A stretch of DNA of 64,000 bases from Flavobacterium hankyongi (GCF_036840915.1 NZ_CP085725.1:3038001-3102000); one strand, 5' to 3'; shown: positions 38,545 through 47,812, numbered from the stretch's first letter. Numbers and translations: made by a program. The notes: generated from the sequence alone by a model not told the origin.

Positions 38545-38640
38545 GATTTGTTACGTAGAATGTAAAATGGCCATTTATATTATTTTATCGAGTAAGCCGA
38601 AAATCGAAAGAGTAGGATTATTTTATATTGATTTTTTAAA

Positions 38641-38808
38641 ATGAAAAAAATTAGTTTTTTTGTATTGATGGTTACATTTATGTTTTCATCAGCAATAGCA
38701 TTAGCTAAAAACCCACCAAATGGAGTTCATAATTATATTCAAAATGGTCATTTGTACGTTTGGGATGGGAACAAGTATTTGGATATGGGATTATATAATC
38801 CAGGATAA
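38641..38808 (+). CDS. Small secreted protein, 55 residues, unknown
   Basis: A short ORF with ATG at 38641 and stop 38806-38808. The first ~23 residues are a typical signal peptide (MKKISFFVLMVTFMFSSAIA then LAK). The mature ~32 residues are rich in aromatic, Asn and Gly residues (NGVHNYIQNGHLYV, WDGNKYLDMGLYNPG) with no Cys. A perfect 10-base hairpin terminator follows at 38819-38843, so this is a stand-alone transcription unit. The codon use and signal peptide support a real gene. I do not recognise a family; it could be a small envelope or signalling peptide. Confidence 0.62.
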   Translation: MKKISFFVLMVTFMFSSAIALAKNPPNGVHNYIQNGHLYVWDGNKYLDMGLYNPG

Positions 38809-38816
38809 TTTTTTTA

Positions 38817-38850
38817 ATAAGCATAAGCTAATGGCTTATGCTTTATTTTA
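38817..38850 (+). terminator. Terminator of the small secreted-protein gene
   Basis: AAGCATAAGC (38819-38828) and GCTTATGCTT (38834-38843), loop TAATG, then a T-rich tract. It overlaps a possible upstream start (38838) of the next gene, which supports the ATG at 38856. Confidence 0.75.
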
Positions 38851-38855
38851 ACTTA

Positions 38856-39776
38856 ATGAGACTATTTTTATTTTTTTTAATTCAATTACTTTCTTGTTTT
38901 GTTGGATTTTCACAAAAGCATTTAGGTATCGTATTAGATGCAACAAATGAGAGACCTCTAGAATTGGTTACTATTCTTAATGTAAATAATTCAAAATCTT
39001 GTTTTTCGAAGTCTAATGGAGAATTTATAATTGCTGGTAAAAAACATGATAGCTTAAAAATTTCGTTTGTTGGCTATAAAACAGTTAAGATATTGTTTGA
39101 CGGAAAAGAAGAATCAATCGATACAATTTATCTATACCCAGAAACGTATTCCCTAGATGAAGTCGCAATAAAGAATAAAAAATATGCAGCCCCAATAAAA
39201 ATTACAGCCAAAAAGAATAATGAAAAAGAAGAATATTTTGGTTTTCAGTTTGGAACAGAACATGTTAATTATATTGAAAATGTTGGTGGTCACGCCGGTA
39301 AAATTACTTCGATTTCGTTTCCGTTAAGTAAAGCGGCAAAATATAATCCAGATATTAAAGAATGGAAACTTGATTATATAAGTGATTTTAAAATCAGTTT
39401 TTATGAGTATGATAGAATTAATGATAAACCAGGAAAGCTAATTAATACTGAATCTATAATTGTATCGCCAGGCAATAAAACTCAAATTTATGAAGTTAAT
39501 TTAGAAAAGTATAATATTGATTTTCCACTTGATGGTGTTTGTGTTGGAGTTGAAGTCTATAATTCAAATTACAAAAATCCCAAAACTACCTTTGCTTCGA
39601 TAGCACCAGGTATTAAATTTATAAAAAAGACAAGTATAAGGAAAGTAGAGAGTTGGGTAAGGTACAATAGGCCTAACTTTAAGGATGAGTTTAAAAAAAC
39701 AGGAATAAATGGTAGAACAAAAATTCGGTTTTATGAGTCAATGGCAATCGATATAAAAGTAAAATTCGAAAAATAA
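38856..39776 (+). CDS. Exported carboxypeptidase-regulatory-like domain protein
   Basis: About 306 residues from ATG 38856 (MRLFLFFLIQLLSCFVGFSQ signal peptide). A CarboxypepD_reg-like domain (~20-95) has LGIVLDATNERPLELVTIL and ISFVGYKTVKI. The C-terminal ~200 residues form a beta-rich region of unknown type (FQFGTEHVNYIENVGGHAGK; GVCVGVEVYN). The start was chosen to avoid overlap with the preceding terminator. One base separates it from the first GLPGLI gene, so they are likely one operon. Probably envelope-located; function unknown. Confidence 0.78.
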   Translation: MRLFLFFLIQLLSCFVGFSQKHLGIVLDATNERPLELVTILNVNNSKSCFSKSNGEFIIAGKKHDSLKISFVGYKTVKILFDGKEESIDTIYLYPETYSLDEVAIKNKKYAAPIKITAKKNNEKEEYFGFQFGTEHVNYIENVGGHAGKITSISFPLSKAAKYNPDIKEWKLDYISDFKISFYEYDRINDKPGKLINTESIIVSPGNKTQIYEVNLEKYNIDFPLDGVCVGVEVYNSNYKNPKTTFASIAPGIKFIKKTSIRKVESWVRYNRPNFKDEFKKTGINGRTKIRFYESMAIDIKVKFEK

Positions 39777-39777
39777 T

Positions 39778-40596
39778 ATGAAAAAAATATTTATTGCAAC
39801 TATGTTGTTGTTAACTCTTATTTCTGCTTTTTCTCAAAATGGATCAGGACAGGCTACTTATCAAGTAATGACGAGTTATAAAGATAGCTTTGCTCATTTT
39901 CAGAATGATCCAAAAATGGATCCAAAAATGAAAGCATTTATTGAGGAGCGTTTTAAAAAAGAAGCAACTAAAACATTTACCTTATCTTTTGATAGAAATG
40001 CATCACTATACAAGGAAGAGGAAAAAGTAGATTTAAACAACACTAATGAAAATGGAGGTTCTTGGTCGCCTTATGGTATAACAATCTCTTTACATAAAAG
40101 TGTAAAAGATAAAATCATAAATACCCAAAAAGATTTAATGACTAAAATATTTGTCGTAAAAGATACACTGCAAAAATACAATTGGAAATTGTTAGCAGAA
40201 ACAAAACAAATAGGTGAATATACTTGCCACAAAGCTACAGCAATTATACCGGTAAGTAAGGAAGAGAAAGAAGAATACGAACAGGAAAAGGCTGATGCAC
40301 AAAAAAGAAATACTTCATTTCTTACTATCAAGGAGCCGCAGCCAAAAGAAATAACAGCTTGGTATTCATCTGAAATTCCTGTAAATAACGGTCCTGAAGA
40401 ATTCTGGGGGCTTCCTGGCTTAATTTTAGAGCTTAATACAAGTGAGAAGAATTTTTTGTGTTCCAAAGTTATAATGAATCCCAAAGATAAAAACAAAATT
40501 GAAGTTCCTAAAGGACAACAAATTAGTAAAACTGACTACGATTTAATTGTTCAAAAAAAACTTAGAGAAATAGAGTCTACAAATTTCACAAAATAG
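39778..40596 (+). CDS. GLPGLI family exported protein (copy 1)
   Basis: A 272-residue protein with signal peptide (MKKIFIATMLLLTLISAFSQ). It contains the family-defining segment FWGLPGLILELN at ~residue 210 and the conserved upstream ITAWYSSEIPVNNGPEEF. GLPGLI proteins are periplasmic proteins restricted to Bacteroidota and often sit next to outer-membrane receptors of the carboxypeptidase-regulatory type, as here. Molecular function unknown. A paralogue with the same layout follows 109 bases later. Confidence 0.88.
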   Translation: MKKIFIATMLLLTLISAFSQNGSGQATYQVMTSYKDSFAHFQNDPKMDPKMKAFIEERFKKEATKTFTLSFDRNASLYKEEEKVDLNNTNENGGSWSPYGITISLHKSVKDKIINTQKDLMTKIFVVKDTLQKYNWKLLAETKQIGEYTCHKATAIIPVSKEEKEEYEQEKADAQKRNTSFLTIKEPQPKEITAWYSSEIPVNNGPEEFWGLPGLILELNTSEKNFLCSKVIMNPKDKNKIEVPKGQQISKTDYDLIVQKKLREIESTNFTK

Positions 40597-40704
40597 TTTA
40601 GGTTAAACCTTTAATGATTTTTAGAGTCCTATTGGTTATTTAACAAACCTTTAGTAACAAAAAACGAATTCATTCGTCATATTTGTTGTATTAAATCATT
40701 AATC

Positions 40705-41580
40705 ATGAAAAAAATAATTTTCACAGTATCAACCATATTAATTTCAGCTTTTACTTTTGCACAAGATTTTCAAGGAATGGCTGTTTATGAATCTAAAACC
40801 AGTACTGCCGATTTTAAAAGCAGAATGGAGGAGAATAAAGACATAACTCCTGAGATGAAGAAAATGATAGAGGAAAGAATGAAAAGTGTTTTCGAAAAAA
40901 CATTCTTCCTTAACTTCGATAAATCAGCTTCAATATATAAAGAAGAAGAAAAACTAGAAGCTCCAGGAACTCAAGGAGGCGGATTTCGCATGATGGGCTC
41001 TATGATGGGAGGTGGAGGTACTCATTATAAAAACATTAAGGAAAAAACTTTTGCTATCGATAAAGAAATGATGGGTAAAGAGTTTTTAATTCAGGACACA
41101 TTACCAAACTTGAAGTGGAAGTTGAGTCAGGAAACGAAGCAAATTGGAGATTATTTATGTTTCAAAGCAACTACTACTCAAAAGGCTACTAAATCTGATT
41201 TTAGAAATTTTAGAATGAGAAAGTCTGAAGAAAACAAAGAGAAAAAACCAACTACAGATATAATGAAAGAAGGCGAATTGCCTAAAGAAATTGAGGTTGT
41301 AGCTTGGTATACTCCTGAAATTCCAGTGAGTACAGGTCCTGAGAATTATCAAGGATTACCAGGTCTTATTTTAGAAGTAAATGCTGGTAAAACAACAATT
41401 CTTTGTTCAAAAGTAGTAATGAATGTTAAGGACAAAAAGGAAATTAAAGCGCCATCTAAAGGAAAAGTAGTTACTCAAAAAGAATATGACGAAATTGTTA
41501 CCAAAAAAATGGAAGAATTCAGAGAAATGAATCAAGGAAGAGGTGCTAATGGTGGTATGCAAATAAGAATCGGCGGTTAA
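40705..41580 (+). CDS. GLPGLI family exported protein (copy 2)
   Basis: A 291-residue paralogue of the preceding gene: signal peptide ending at FTFAQ, shared PEMKKMIEERMK / TFFLNFDKSASIYKEEEKL, WKLSQETKQIGDYLC and VAWYTPEIPVSTGPENYQ, then GLPGLILEVN. Differences are a Gly/Met-rich loop (~100-115, MMGSMMGGGG) and a Gly-rich C-terminus. A tandem duplication is the simplest origin. A terminator-like hairpin lies between it and the large outer-membrane gene. Confidence 0.9.
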   Translation: MKKIIFTVSTILISAFTFAQDFQGMAVYESKTSTADFKSRMEENKDITPEMKKMIEERMKSVFEKTFFLNFDKSASIYKEEEKLEAPGTQGGGFRMMGSMMGGGGTHYKNIKEKTFAIDKEMMGKEFLIQDTLPNLKWKLSQETKQIGDYLCFKATTTQKATKSDFRNFRMRKSEENKEKKPTTDIMKEGELPKEIEVVAWYTPEIPVSTGPENYQGLPGLILEVNAGKTTILCSKVVMNVKDKKEIKAPSKGKVVTQKEYDEIVTKKMEEFREMNQGRGANGGMQIRIGG

Positions 41581-41603
41581 TTTTTAAATTATAAAATAAT
41601 AAT

Positions 41604-41632
41604 AAGGAATCTCTTAGGAGGTTCCTTTTTTT
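41604..41632 (+). terminator. Terminator-like hairpin directly before the beta-barrel gene
   Basis: AAGGAATCTC and GAGGTTCCTT (one G-U) around TTAG, then seven T. The next ATG (41638) is only five bases after the T run, so the hairpin also occupies the next gene's ribosome-binding region. Confidence 0.65.
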
Positions 41633-41637
41633 GAAAC

Positions 41638-44337
41638 ATGAAAAACATTACCTTATTACTATTATTCGTTACAACATTTTCATTTGCTCAGAATGTAAAA
41701 TTTGATGGAATTGTAAAAGATACTACTGGAATTGCGCTCGAAATGGCAAATGTTATGGCTGTGAATCAGCAAACAAAAGCTGTTGATTCGTATTCAATTA
41801 CTAATGATAAAGGAAAGTTCCAACTTTTCTTAAATCCAAATTCTACATATAATGTTAGGTTTACTTTCTTAGGATTAAAAACTAAGAACATTACTATTAC
41901 TACTGGAACTGAAAACATAAACAAAAATATTACGTTAACTAGCGATGCTACAGAATTGGCAACTGTTGAGGTGGTAAGAGAAATGCCTGTTTCTGTCAAA
42001 GGAGATACTATTATTTATAATGCCGATTCTTTTAAAAATGGTACCGAAAGAAAACTTGAAGATGTACTTAAAAAACTCCCAGGGGTAGAAGTGAACAAAG
42101 ATGGCGAAATTGAAGTTGAAGGAAAAAAGGTCCAAAAAGTAATGGTTGAAGGAAAAGATTTCTTTGATGGTGATACAAAAATTGCAACAAAAAATATTCC
42201 TGCCGATGCTTTAGATAAAATTCAAGTGCTTCGAAACTACAACGAAGTTACTAACTTGAAAGGACTTGAAAACAATGAAGAAAACGTTGCTATAAACATT
42301 AAACTTAAAGAAGGGAAAAAAAACTTCTGGTTTGGAGATGTAACAGCGGGAATAGGTGTTGGCCATAAAGAAGATAGATATATAATCAATCCAAAACTAT
42401 TTTATTACAATCCTAAGTATAGCATTAATGTGGTTGGGAATTTGAATAATATTGGAGAGCTTCCTCTCACCATGCAGGACTATTTTAAATTCACAGGCGG
42501 ATTTAAAAACATGATGCGAAAAGGGGGAACAAATTTTAATGTTTCTTCCAACGATTTAGGAATTCTTGGATTACGAAACAATAAAGCCAAAGAAATTGAT
42601 ACAAAATTTGGCGCTGCAAATTTTAGCTATAACCCTTCAAAGACTTGGACTTTAAGTGGTTTTGGAATATTTTCTTCAAATAAATCACAAATAGAGACAA
42701 ATTCAATTACTACTGGATTGCCTAATAATTTGTCTGAAACAAGAAAAGATTTAGCAACTCAACAAACCAATTTAGGATTGTTTAAATTGAGTTCAAGTTA
42801 TGTTCCTTCAACAAAATTACATTTTGATTATGACGCTTTATTGAAGTTGTCTGATCAAAAAGAAAGTACTTCAGTTTTTTCAAATCTTTTAAATGATATT
42901 TATACAGATAAAAAGCAACAACCATTATCATTTAATCAAAACCTCAATTATTATTACACATTAAATGAGAAGAATGTATTTGCTTTTGAAACACAACATT
43001 TATATCAAGCAGAAGACCCTTTTTATAATGCAAATTTGGATCAAGTGCCAATTTTCGCCAACCTTTTGACTGGATATAATATTTTTCAAGATAGAAACAA
43101 TATCACGCAAAATAGATTTGTTAAAACCAATAAACTAGATGCAAAAGTAGATTATTATTATATGCTTACGCCAAAGAGTAATCTGAACGTTACAATTGGT
43201 AATACATATTCATATCAAAATTTTGACTCAAGTATTTTCCAAATTTTAGACAATCAATCACAAAATAATTTAACTGATGCTAAAAATAACAATGATGTAA
43301 ATTATAGTTTTAATGATGTTTTTTTAGGATTACATTATAAGTTTTTAACTGGCAAGTTTACTTTTAATCCCGGTTTTTCGGTTCATAATTATCAAACAAA
43401 TGATGAGCAATTAAATTTTTCAAATAAAAATTCATTTAATAGAATCTTGCCTGATTTTTATGCTCTATGGCAATTAAAAAAATCAGAAACATTAACCTAT
43501 AATTTCTCTTTAGCTAATAATTTTACCGATATAAGCAAATTGGCTCAAGGATATGTTTTTTCAAATTATAACAGTCTTTTTAGTGGAAACAGGTATCTTG
43601 AAAACTCATTGTCACAAGTACATTCTTTAAGATACTTTAAGTACAACATGTTTAATTTCGAGAATATTTTTGCAAACATAACTTACACTAAACAGGTTGA
43701 GGCTATTAAAAACAGAGCTTTACTTATTGGTCCAAATAGAGTTTCTTCAGCAGTAAATATCAATTCTAATTTTGCAGATCAAACACTTTCTGGTATGGCT
43801 AACTATGGAAGATCATTTTTAAGATACTACAAAGCTTCGTTTGGTTTAAGTTTAAATTGGAGCGAATTCAATAATATTAGAGTAGCACAGGATGATTCTG
43901 AATCTATTCAAATGACTAAATCTTTTGCTCAGAATTATAATCTAAGATTTTCGACTAATTTTAAAGAAGCGCCTAATTTAGAGTTAGCGTATAGCTATTC
44001 GATTAATGACAATTTTAGTGATGTTTTTTATATAGATAGTCCATCGGTGAAGTTAGAATATTTTTTCTGGGATGCTTTTTCTTTTACTTCAGAGTATAGT
44101 TACTTCAATAATAGAAATAAATCAAATACATCTAAAAACCAATATGATTTCTTAACTGCAAACATAATGTATCAAAAGAAAGATAGTAAATGGGAATGGA
44201 AACTATCTGGGACCAATTTGCTTAATACTACATCTTTAAATGACAGTAGTTTTGACCAGTTGGGAGGTCAAAGTAGTTTTTCGGCCTATTCAGTACAACC
44301 TCGATATATAATACTTAGTTTAAAATACGCATTGTAA
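41638..44337 (+). CDS. Outer-membrane beta-barrel protein with carboxypeptidase-regulatory and plug-like domains
   Basis: An 899-residue protein. Signal peptide MKNITLLLLFVTTFSFAQ; CarboxypepD_reg domain (~20-100, FDGIVKDTTGIALEMANVM); a plug-like region with KLEDVLKKLPGVEVNKDGEI and KVMVEGKDFFDGD (~140-190); then a long barrel ending YIILSLKYAL. This is the TonB-dependent-receptor-like outer-membrane beta-barrel family 14-type layout, without an obvious TonB box. It follows two GLPGLI genes, a recurrent pairing. The substrate is unknown; peptides or metal complexes have been suggested for relatives only by context. Confidence 0.85.
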   Translation: MKNITLLLLFVTTFSFAQNVKFDGIVKDTTGIALEMANVMAVNQQTKAVDSYSITNDKGKFQLFLNPNSTYNVRFTFLGLKTKNITITTGTENINKNITLTSDATELATVEVVREMPVSVKGDTIIYNADSFKNGTERKLEDVLKKLPGVEVNKDGEIEVEGKKVQKVMVEGKDFFDGDTKIATKNIPADALDKIQVLRNYNEVTNLKGLENNEENVAINIKLKEGKKNFWFGDVTAGIGVGHKEDRYIINPKLFYYNPKYSINVVGNLNNIGELPLTMQDYFKFTGGFKNMMRKGGTNFNVSSNDLGILGLRNNKAKEIDTKFGAANFSYNPSKTWTLSGFGIFSSNKSQIETNSITTGLPNNLSETRKDLATQQTNLGLFKLSSSYVPSTKLHFDYDALLKLSDQKESTSVFSNLLNDIYTDKKQQPLSFNQNLNYYYTLNEKNVFAFETQHLYQAEDPFYNANLDQVPIFANLLTGYNIFQDRNNITQNRFVKTNKLDAKVDYYYMLTPKSNLNVTIGNTYSYQNFDSSIFQILDNQSQNNLTDAKNNNDVNYSFNDVFLGLHYKFLTGKFTFNPGFSVHNYQTNDEQLNFSNKNSFNRILPDFYALWQLKKSETLTYNFSLANNFTDISKLAQGYVFSNYNSLFSGNRYLENSLSQVHSLRYFKYNMFNFENIFANITYTKQVEAIKNRALLIGPNRVSSAVNINSNFADQTLSGMANYGRSFLRYYKASFGLSLNWSEFNNIRVAQDDSESIQMTKSFAQNYNLRFSTNFKEAPNLELAYSYSINDNFSDVFYIDSPSVKLEYFFWDAFSFTSEYSYFNNRNKSNTSKNQYDFLTANIMYQKKDSKWEWKLSGTNLLNTTSLNDSSFDQLGGQSSFSAYSVQPRYIILSLKYAL

Positions 44338-44340
44338 TCA

Positions 44341-44404
44341 GGGCGTTACCCTCGCGGGTCGCGTGTTTCGCACTACACGGTAGTTAGCTACACCCGCTAA
44401 CGCA
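44341..44404. repeat. Dispersed palindromic repeat, copy B
   Basis: Ends GGGCGTTACCC and CCCGCTAACGC are inverted (GCGTTA 44343-44348, TAACGC 44398-44403). The core CGCACTACACGGTAGTTAGCTAC is nearly the same as in copy C, split here as CGCACTACACGGTAG and GCTAC. It lies immediately after the beta-barrel gene. Confidence 0.72.
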
Positions 44405-44405
44405 A

Positions 44406-44433
44406 TAAAAGCCTCGTATAACGAGGCTTTTAT
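44406..44433 (+). terminator. Terminator after the beta-barrel gene
   Basis: AAAAGCCTCG (44407-44416) pairs with CGAGGCTTTT (44422-44431). Confidence 0.8.
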
Positions 44434-44492
44434 TAGTTAAGAAAGTAAATAAATACTTACTTTTGATTTTGTAAATAATCTATGATTAAAAG

Positions 44493-46778
44493 ATGAAAAA
44501 AATGATTTTAGGAACAATATTTTGTTCCTTATTAGCAATTACTTCGTTTGCACAAAACAAAAACTCAGAAAAAGGAAAGTACATTGCCACAACAAGAAAT
44601 GAAAAATTTAAATTCAATTTATTAGAAGGAAATAAGTTTGAGTTAGTAATGATTTACGGGGATTACCAGAAAAAAGGAGATTCACTTTATTTTGGTAATC
44701 AGATAAAAAACAAATCAAACTTTTTGTTAACGGCATCCAATTCAACTAGTAATATTCAAGAAAATGTTATAAAAGTAAAAATCAAGAAAGATCAAATTCT
44801 ATATTATTTTTCAAATATTTATATAGGTACTCAAGAAGGAAAATTACCTGTTCAGTATAAAAGATTAGAAGAGCTTGCAAAGGATATTGATAGCTCAGAG
44901 GCTAATGAATTTACAATAGAAATTCCTCGTTCTAAATTCATCTATCTTGTCTATGAAAATTATTCAGGGAAAAGCGAGCATACTAAATATGCCTTACCTA
45001 AAAATGTAAAAGAAATAGATTTAAATTTTACGTATAATAATTTATCAGATATACAGCTTAAAGGTTACTTAAACAAAGATACCAACGAATTAGTTGTTTC
45101 GGATTTGGCAAGTCGTGAGCCAATTACTTTTAAGCTAGAGAATATTTTAGAAAGAAGTGTAGAAAACGAAATTCAACCTTTAGAATCCAAGTCAGAAAAA
45201 AATTGGACTTATGAAGGGAAAGAATCTTATATAGCTACTCCTAGCGAAGTAGTTGTTGATTCTGCTGTTGCGGTAGTAGATTCTGCAGCTGTGGCTTACC
45301 CAGAAACAAGCGCTGCCTATGAGTCAATAAAAATTCCTACTTCAAAAAATTTAACTAAATCTTTGAAAGATGTATCTAAAAATAAAAACCAATTTTTGGT
45401 AATTATTTATGATCCAAAGAATAATAATCTCGATAAAGAGTTTGATAGTTTTATAAATGATCAGCAATCAGATATATATTATTATTCTTTATCTGAAGCA
45501 AAGTATAAAGATAGTTACCCATTTAGCTATGTAATTGCATCTCAAAAAGACAAAAAATGGTTCGATAAGTATAAAGTTAATGAAAATCCAGTAATCGTTA
45601 TTACAGATTATAAAGGGAATGTTTTAACCAAAATAATTGGTAGTATTCATGACAAAGGATATCTTTTTTCTTCTTACACTAGTTTAAAGAAAGATTTAAA
45701 TGAATATTTGGTATATAAAGAAACAAATTCAATACTTAACAACCTAAACTCAAGTCCAGAGATTTTATTAAAAGCATTTAAGAAAATTGAAACTTTAGAA
45801 TATGAATATCCAGAAAAAAAACGAGAAATTCCATCCGGAAGTGTTGTGGATAATGATTCAGTAGATTATTCAGTTCCTGAAATTAAGATGGATTATGACC
45901 TTCCAATTATAAAGTGGAACGAAAAGATAGTCGGTATGAATTGGAGAAAAGTAATTGAAAGTTATTCTAAAAATAGCAATCCAAATTTTGATTTAGTAAA
46001 TTTAATTGGAAGAGAAATAAGCAATAAAGGTTTTACAAATCAAATTTTCAAAAAAGAAAAATCACTAAATGAAACAGACTATTTGTCTATAGATTATATT
46101 CTAAAGCGTTATAATTCACTTAAAGAAAAAACATTTGTACTTGTCAATCCAAGTTTATATTCATTTGAAGCTCCTGTCAAAGTCGATAAAATTTTATCAG
46201 ACGCTATTAGTACAAATGTATATTATTCTGAAACAAGCAGTCAGAAAAAAAATGATCTAAATATCTTGAGTAAGGTACTATATTTAGAAAATTATGAAAA
46301 TATAGATGTTGTTCAAAATTATTTTACTCTCATAAATAGTTTAGCAGAGACTGATGATTTAGAAAATGAGTATGTAAATGATTTTGAAACTTTTTTTAAT
46401 ATTCACTTTGGCAATAATAAAAACAGTATAGAATCATTAGATAAATTATACTCAGTTAATCAAAATCTTGGGTGGATTGATTTTAAAAACTCTATTTCTA
46501 ATATGATTAATAATGTAGCATGGTTTGTGGTTAAAAAATCAGTTAATTCAGAGAGTATTCAAAAAGCAATAAATTGGTCTGAAACCAGTTTGATTATGCA
46601 AAAAAACAATGCTTATTATTTGGATACTTTGGCACAACTATATTACAAGAATAGTGAAAAAACTAAGGCTTTGAAAACACAGGAACTTGCAGTTAAATAT
46701 TCAGATATGGTTGAAGATCAAATAATAAAAAATGAGATCAAGGAAACTCTTAAGAAGATAAAATCTGGGAAATTATAA
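44493..46778 (+). CDS. Large exported protein with a thioredoxin-like segment and helical C-terminus, function unknown
   Basis: A 761-residue protein with signal peptide ending TSFAQ. Residues ~300-410 (FLVIIYDPKNNNLDKEFDSF ... KYKVNENPVIVITDYKGNVLTKIIG) have the strand-helix pattern of a thioredoxin-like fold but lack a CxxC motif. The C-terminal ~200 residues are helical with a TPR-like end (NAYYLDTLAQLYYKNSEKTKALKTQELAV is the pattern near ~720). An Ala/Val-rich linker with SAVAVVDSAAVAYPETSAA lies at ~255-275. No family name is certain. Flanked by terminators, so monocistronic. Confidence 0.68.
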   Translation: MKKMILGTIFCSLLAITSFAQNKNSEKGKYIATTRNEKFKFNLLEGNKFELVMIYGDYQKKGDSLYFGNQIKNKSNFLLTASNSTSNIQENVIKVKIKKDQILYYFSNIYIGTQEGKLPVQYKRLEELAKDIDSSEANEFTIEIPRSKFIYLVYENYSGKSEHTKYALPKNVKEIDLNFTYNNLSDIQLKGYLNKDTNELVVSDLASREPITFKLENILERSVENEIQPLESKSEKNWTYEGKESYIATPSEVVVDSAVAVVDSAAVAYPETSAAYESIKIPTSKNLTKSLKDVSKNKNQFLVIIYDPKNNNLDKEFDSFINDQQSDIYYYSLSEAKYKDSYPFSYVIASQKDKKWFDKYKVNENPVIVITDYKGNVLTKIIGSIHDKGYLFSSYTSLKKDLNEYLVYKETNSILNNLNSSPEILLKAFKKIETLEYEYPEKKREIPSGSVVDNDSVDYSVPEIKMDYDLPIIKWNEKIVGMNWRKVIESYSKNSNPNFDLVNLIGREISNKGFTNQIFKKEKSLNETDYLSIDYILKRYNSLKEKTFVLVNPSLYSFEAPVKVDKILSDAISTNVYYSETSSQKKNDLNILSKVLYLENYENIDVVQNYFTLINSLAETDDLENEYVNDFETFFNIHFGNNKNSIESLDKLYSVNQNLGWIDFKNSISNMINNVAWFVVKKSVNSESIQKAINWSETSLIMQKNNAYYLDTLAQLYYKNSEKTKALKTQELAVKYSDMVEDQIIKNEIKETLKKIKSGKL

Positions 46779-46782
46779 ATTA

Positions 46783-46810
46783 TAAAGCCTCGCATTGCGA
46801 GGCTTTTCTT
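46783..46810. terminator. Terminator between convergent genes
   Basis: AAAGCCTCGC (46784-46793) and GCGAGGCTTT (46797-46806), nearly the same stem as the terminator at 44406-44433. Confidence 0.8.
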
Positions 46811-46842
46811 TTAAAAACAAAAAACAAATAATAAATGAATTA

Positions 46843-47700
46843 TTATAAGCTGTACTTTAGACCAATGTTTATTCCTAATGTTCCAAAATTGTAAGAAGTT
46901 TTTGGTCCTTGAGATGGTTGATTAGGGTTTGATGAGTTTAAATTTGGATTGTCAGAGTATTGATATTCTCTTTCATTTACGTCTAAAGTTGACATTTGGT
47001 CAACCCCATTTTCAATGAATTTAGTTAATTTACCTTTTTCAGGAGCGTAAGATAAGTTGTTCATATTTAATTCCCCGAAAAGTGAAAGATTAGAAGTTAA
47101 TCCAAAATTAATACCAATTCCTGCATGAAACCCAAAAGCAATACCTCCTTTAGCTTCAGCTTTTGCCTCATATGTGCTACCACCTCCAGTATTAGTGTAC
47201 TCTTCAAATATTTTTCCTGAACCTATTATGGCTCCAAATTTGGCATATGGATTAACTTTTGAATATCCGCCTGATAAAACAAATGTTGGTTTAATTTGAA
47301 TCATTTTAGAGTAAAGCTTTTGAATTGTTTCTTCTCCACTAGTTTCTCTATGTTTTGCCTCAGTCTTACTTCCCATTAAATAATCGACAGTTAACTCTGC
47401 ACCAAAACGATCGTTAAACATATAGCCAAATGTTCCTCCAAAATTTAGCCCTTTGCCCAAGTTTACATCTATAACTTCATATTGATCATCTCCAGTAGTT
47501 TCGGTGATATTCCAAAATGGAGTTGATGAGGCAATAACAATAGGTGTTTCATAAAGACTGTGTTGCGAATTGCTAATAGCAAAATTATAACCGCCATTAA
47601 CTTTAAAGTAGATTCCTTTTCCAGATGGCACATCTTGGGCGAAAATGCTTTGAGAAGACAAAGCTGCAATCGCTACCATGCATAACATTAACTTTTTCAT
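46843..47700 (-). CDS. Outer-membrane beta-barrel protein
   Basis: A 285-residue protein with signal peptide (MKKLMLCMVAIAALSSQSIFAQ). Barrel-like alternation is seen throughout: GIYFKVNGGYNFAI, FNDRFGAELTVDYLMG, GGIAFGFHAGIGINFGL and the closing FGTLGINIGLKYSL. It belongs to the small OmpX/outer-membrane beta-barrel group. Function unknown. The minus strand carries TACATTTG (47728-47735), a possible -7 element 28 bases before the ATG. Confidence 0.8.
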   Translation of the reverse strand: MKKLMLCMVAIAALSSQSIFAQDVPSGKGIYFKVNGGYNFAISNSQHSLYETPIVIASSTPFWNITETTGDDQYEVIDVNLGKGLNFGGTFGYMFNDRFGAELTVDYLMGSKTEAKHRETSGEETIQKLYSKMIQIKPTFVLSGGYSKVNPYAKFGAIIGSGKIFEEYTNTGGGSTYEAKAEAKGGIAFGFHAGIGINFGLTSNLSLFGELNMNNLSYAPEKGKLTKFIENGVDQMSTLDVNEREYQYSDNPNLNSSNPNQPSQGPKTSYNFGTLGINIGLKYSL

Positions 47701-47765
47701 TTTTAGATTGTTTTAGAAATTTTTAGGCAAATGTATCTTTTAAAATGAGAGTTAAAAATTTGCAA

Positions 47766-47796
47766 TAAAAAAAACCGACATAAAGCCGGTTTTAAT
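47766..47796 (-). terminator. Terminator of metK
   Basis: On the minus strand AAACCGGC...GTCGGTTT forms a short stem followed by eight T, 17 bases past the metK stop. Confidence 0.7.
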
Positions 47797-47812
47797 CGAT
47801 AAACGTATTTCG

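Noticed and set aside
38838..38855. Upstream start for the carboxypeptidase-regulatory-like gene
   Set aside because: It lies inside the hairpin that terminates the small secreted-protein gene; the ATG at 38856 gives a clean signal peptide.
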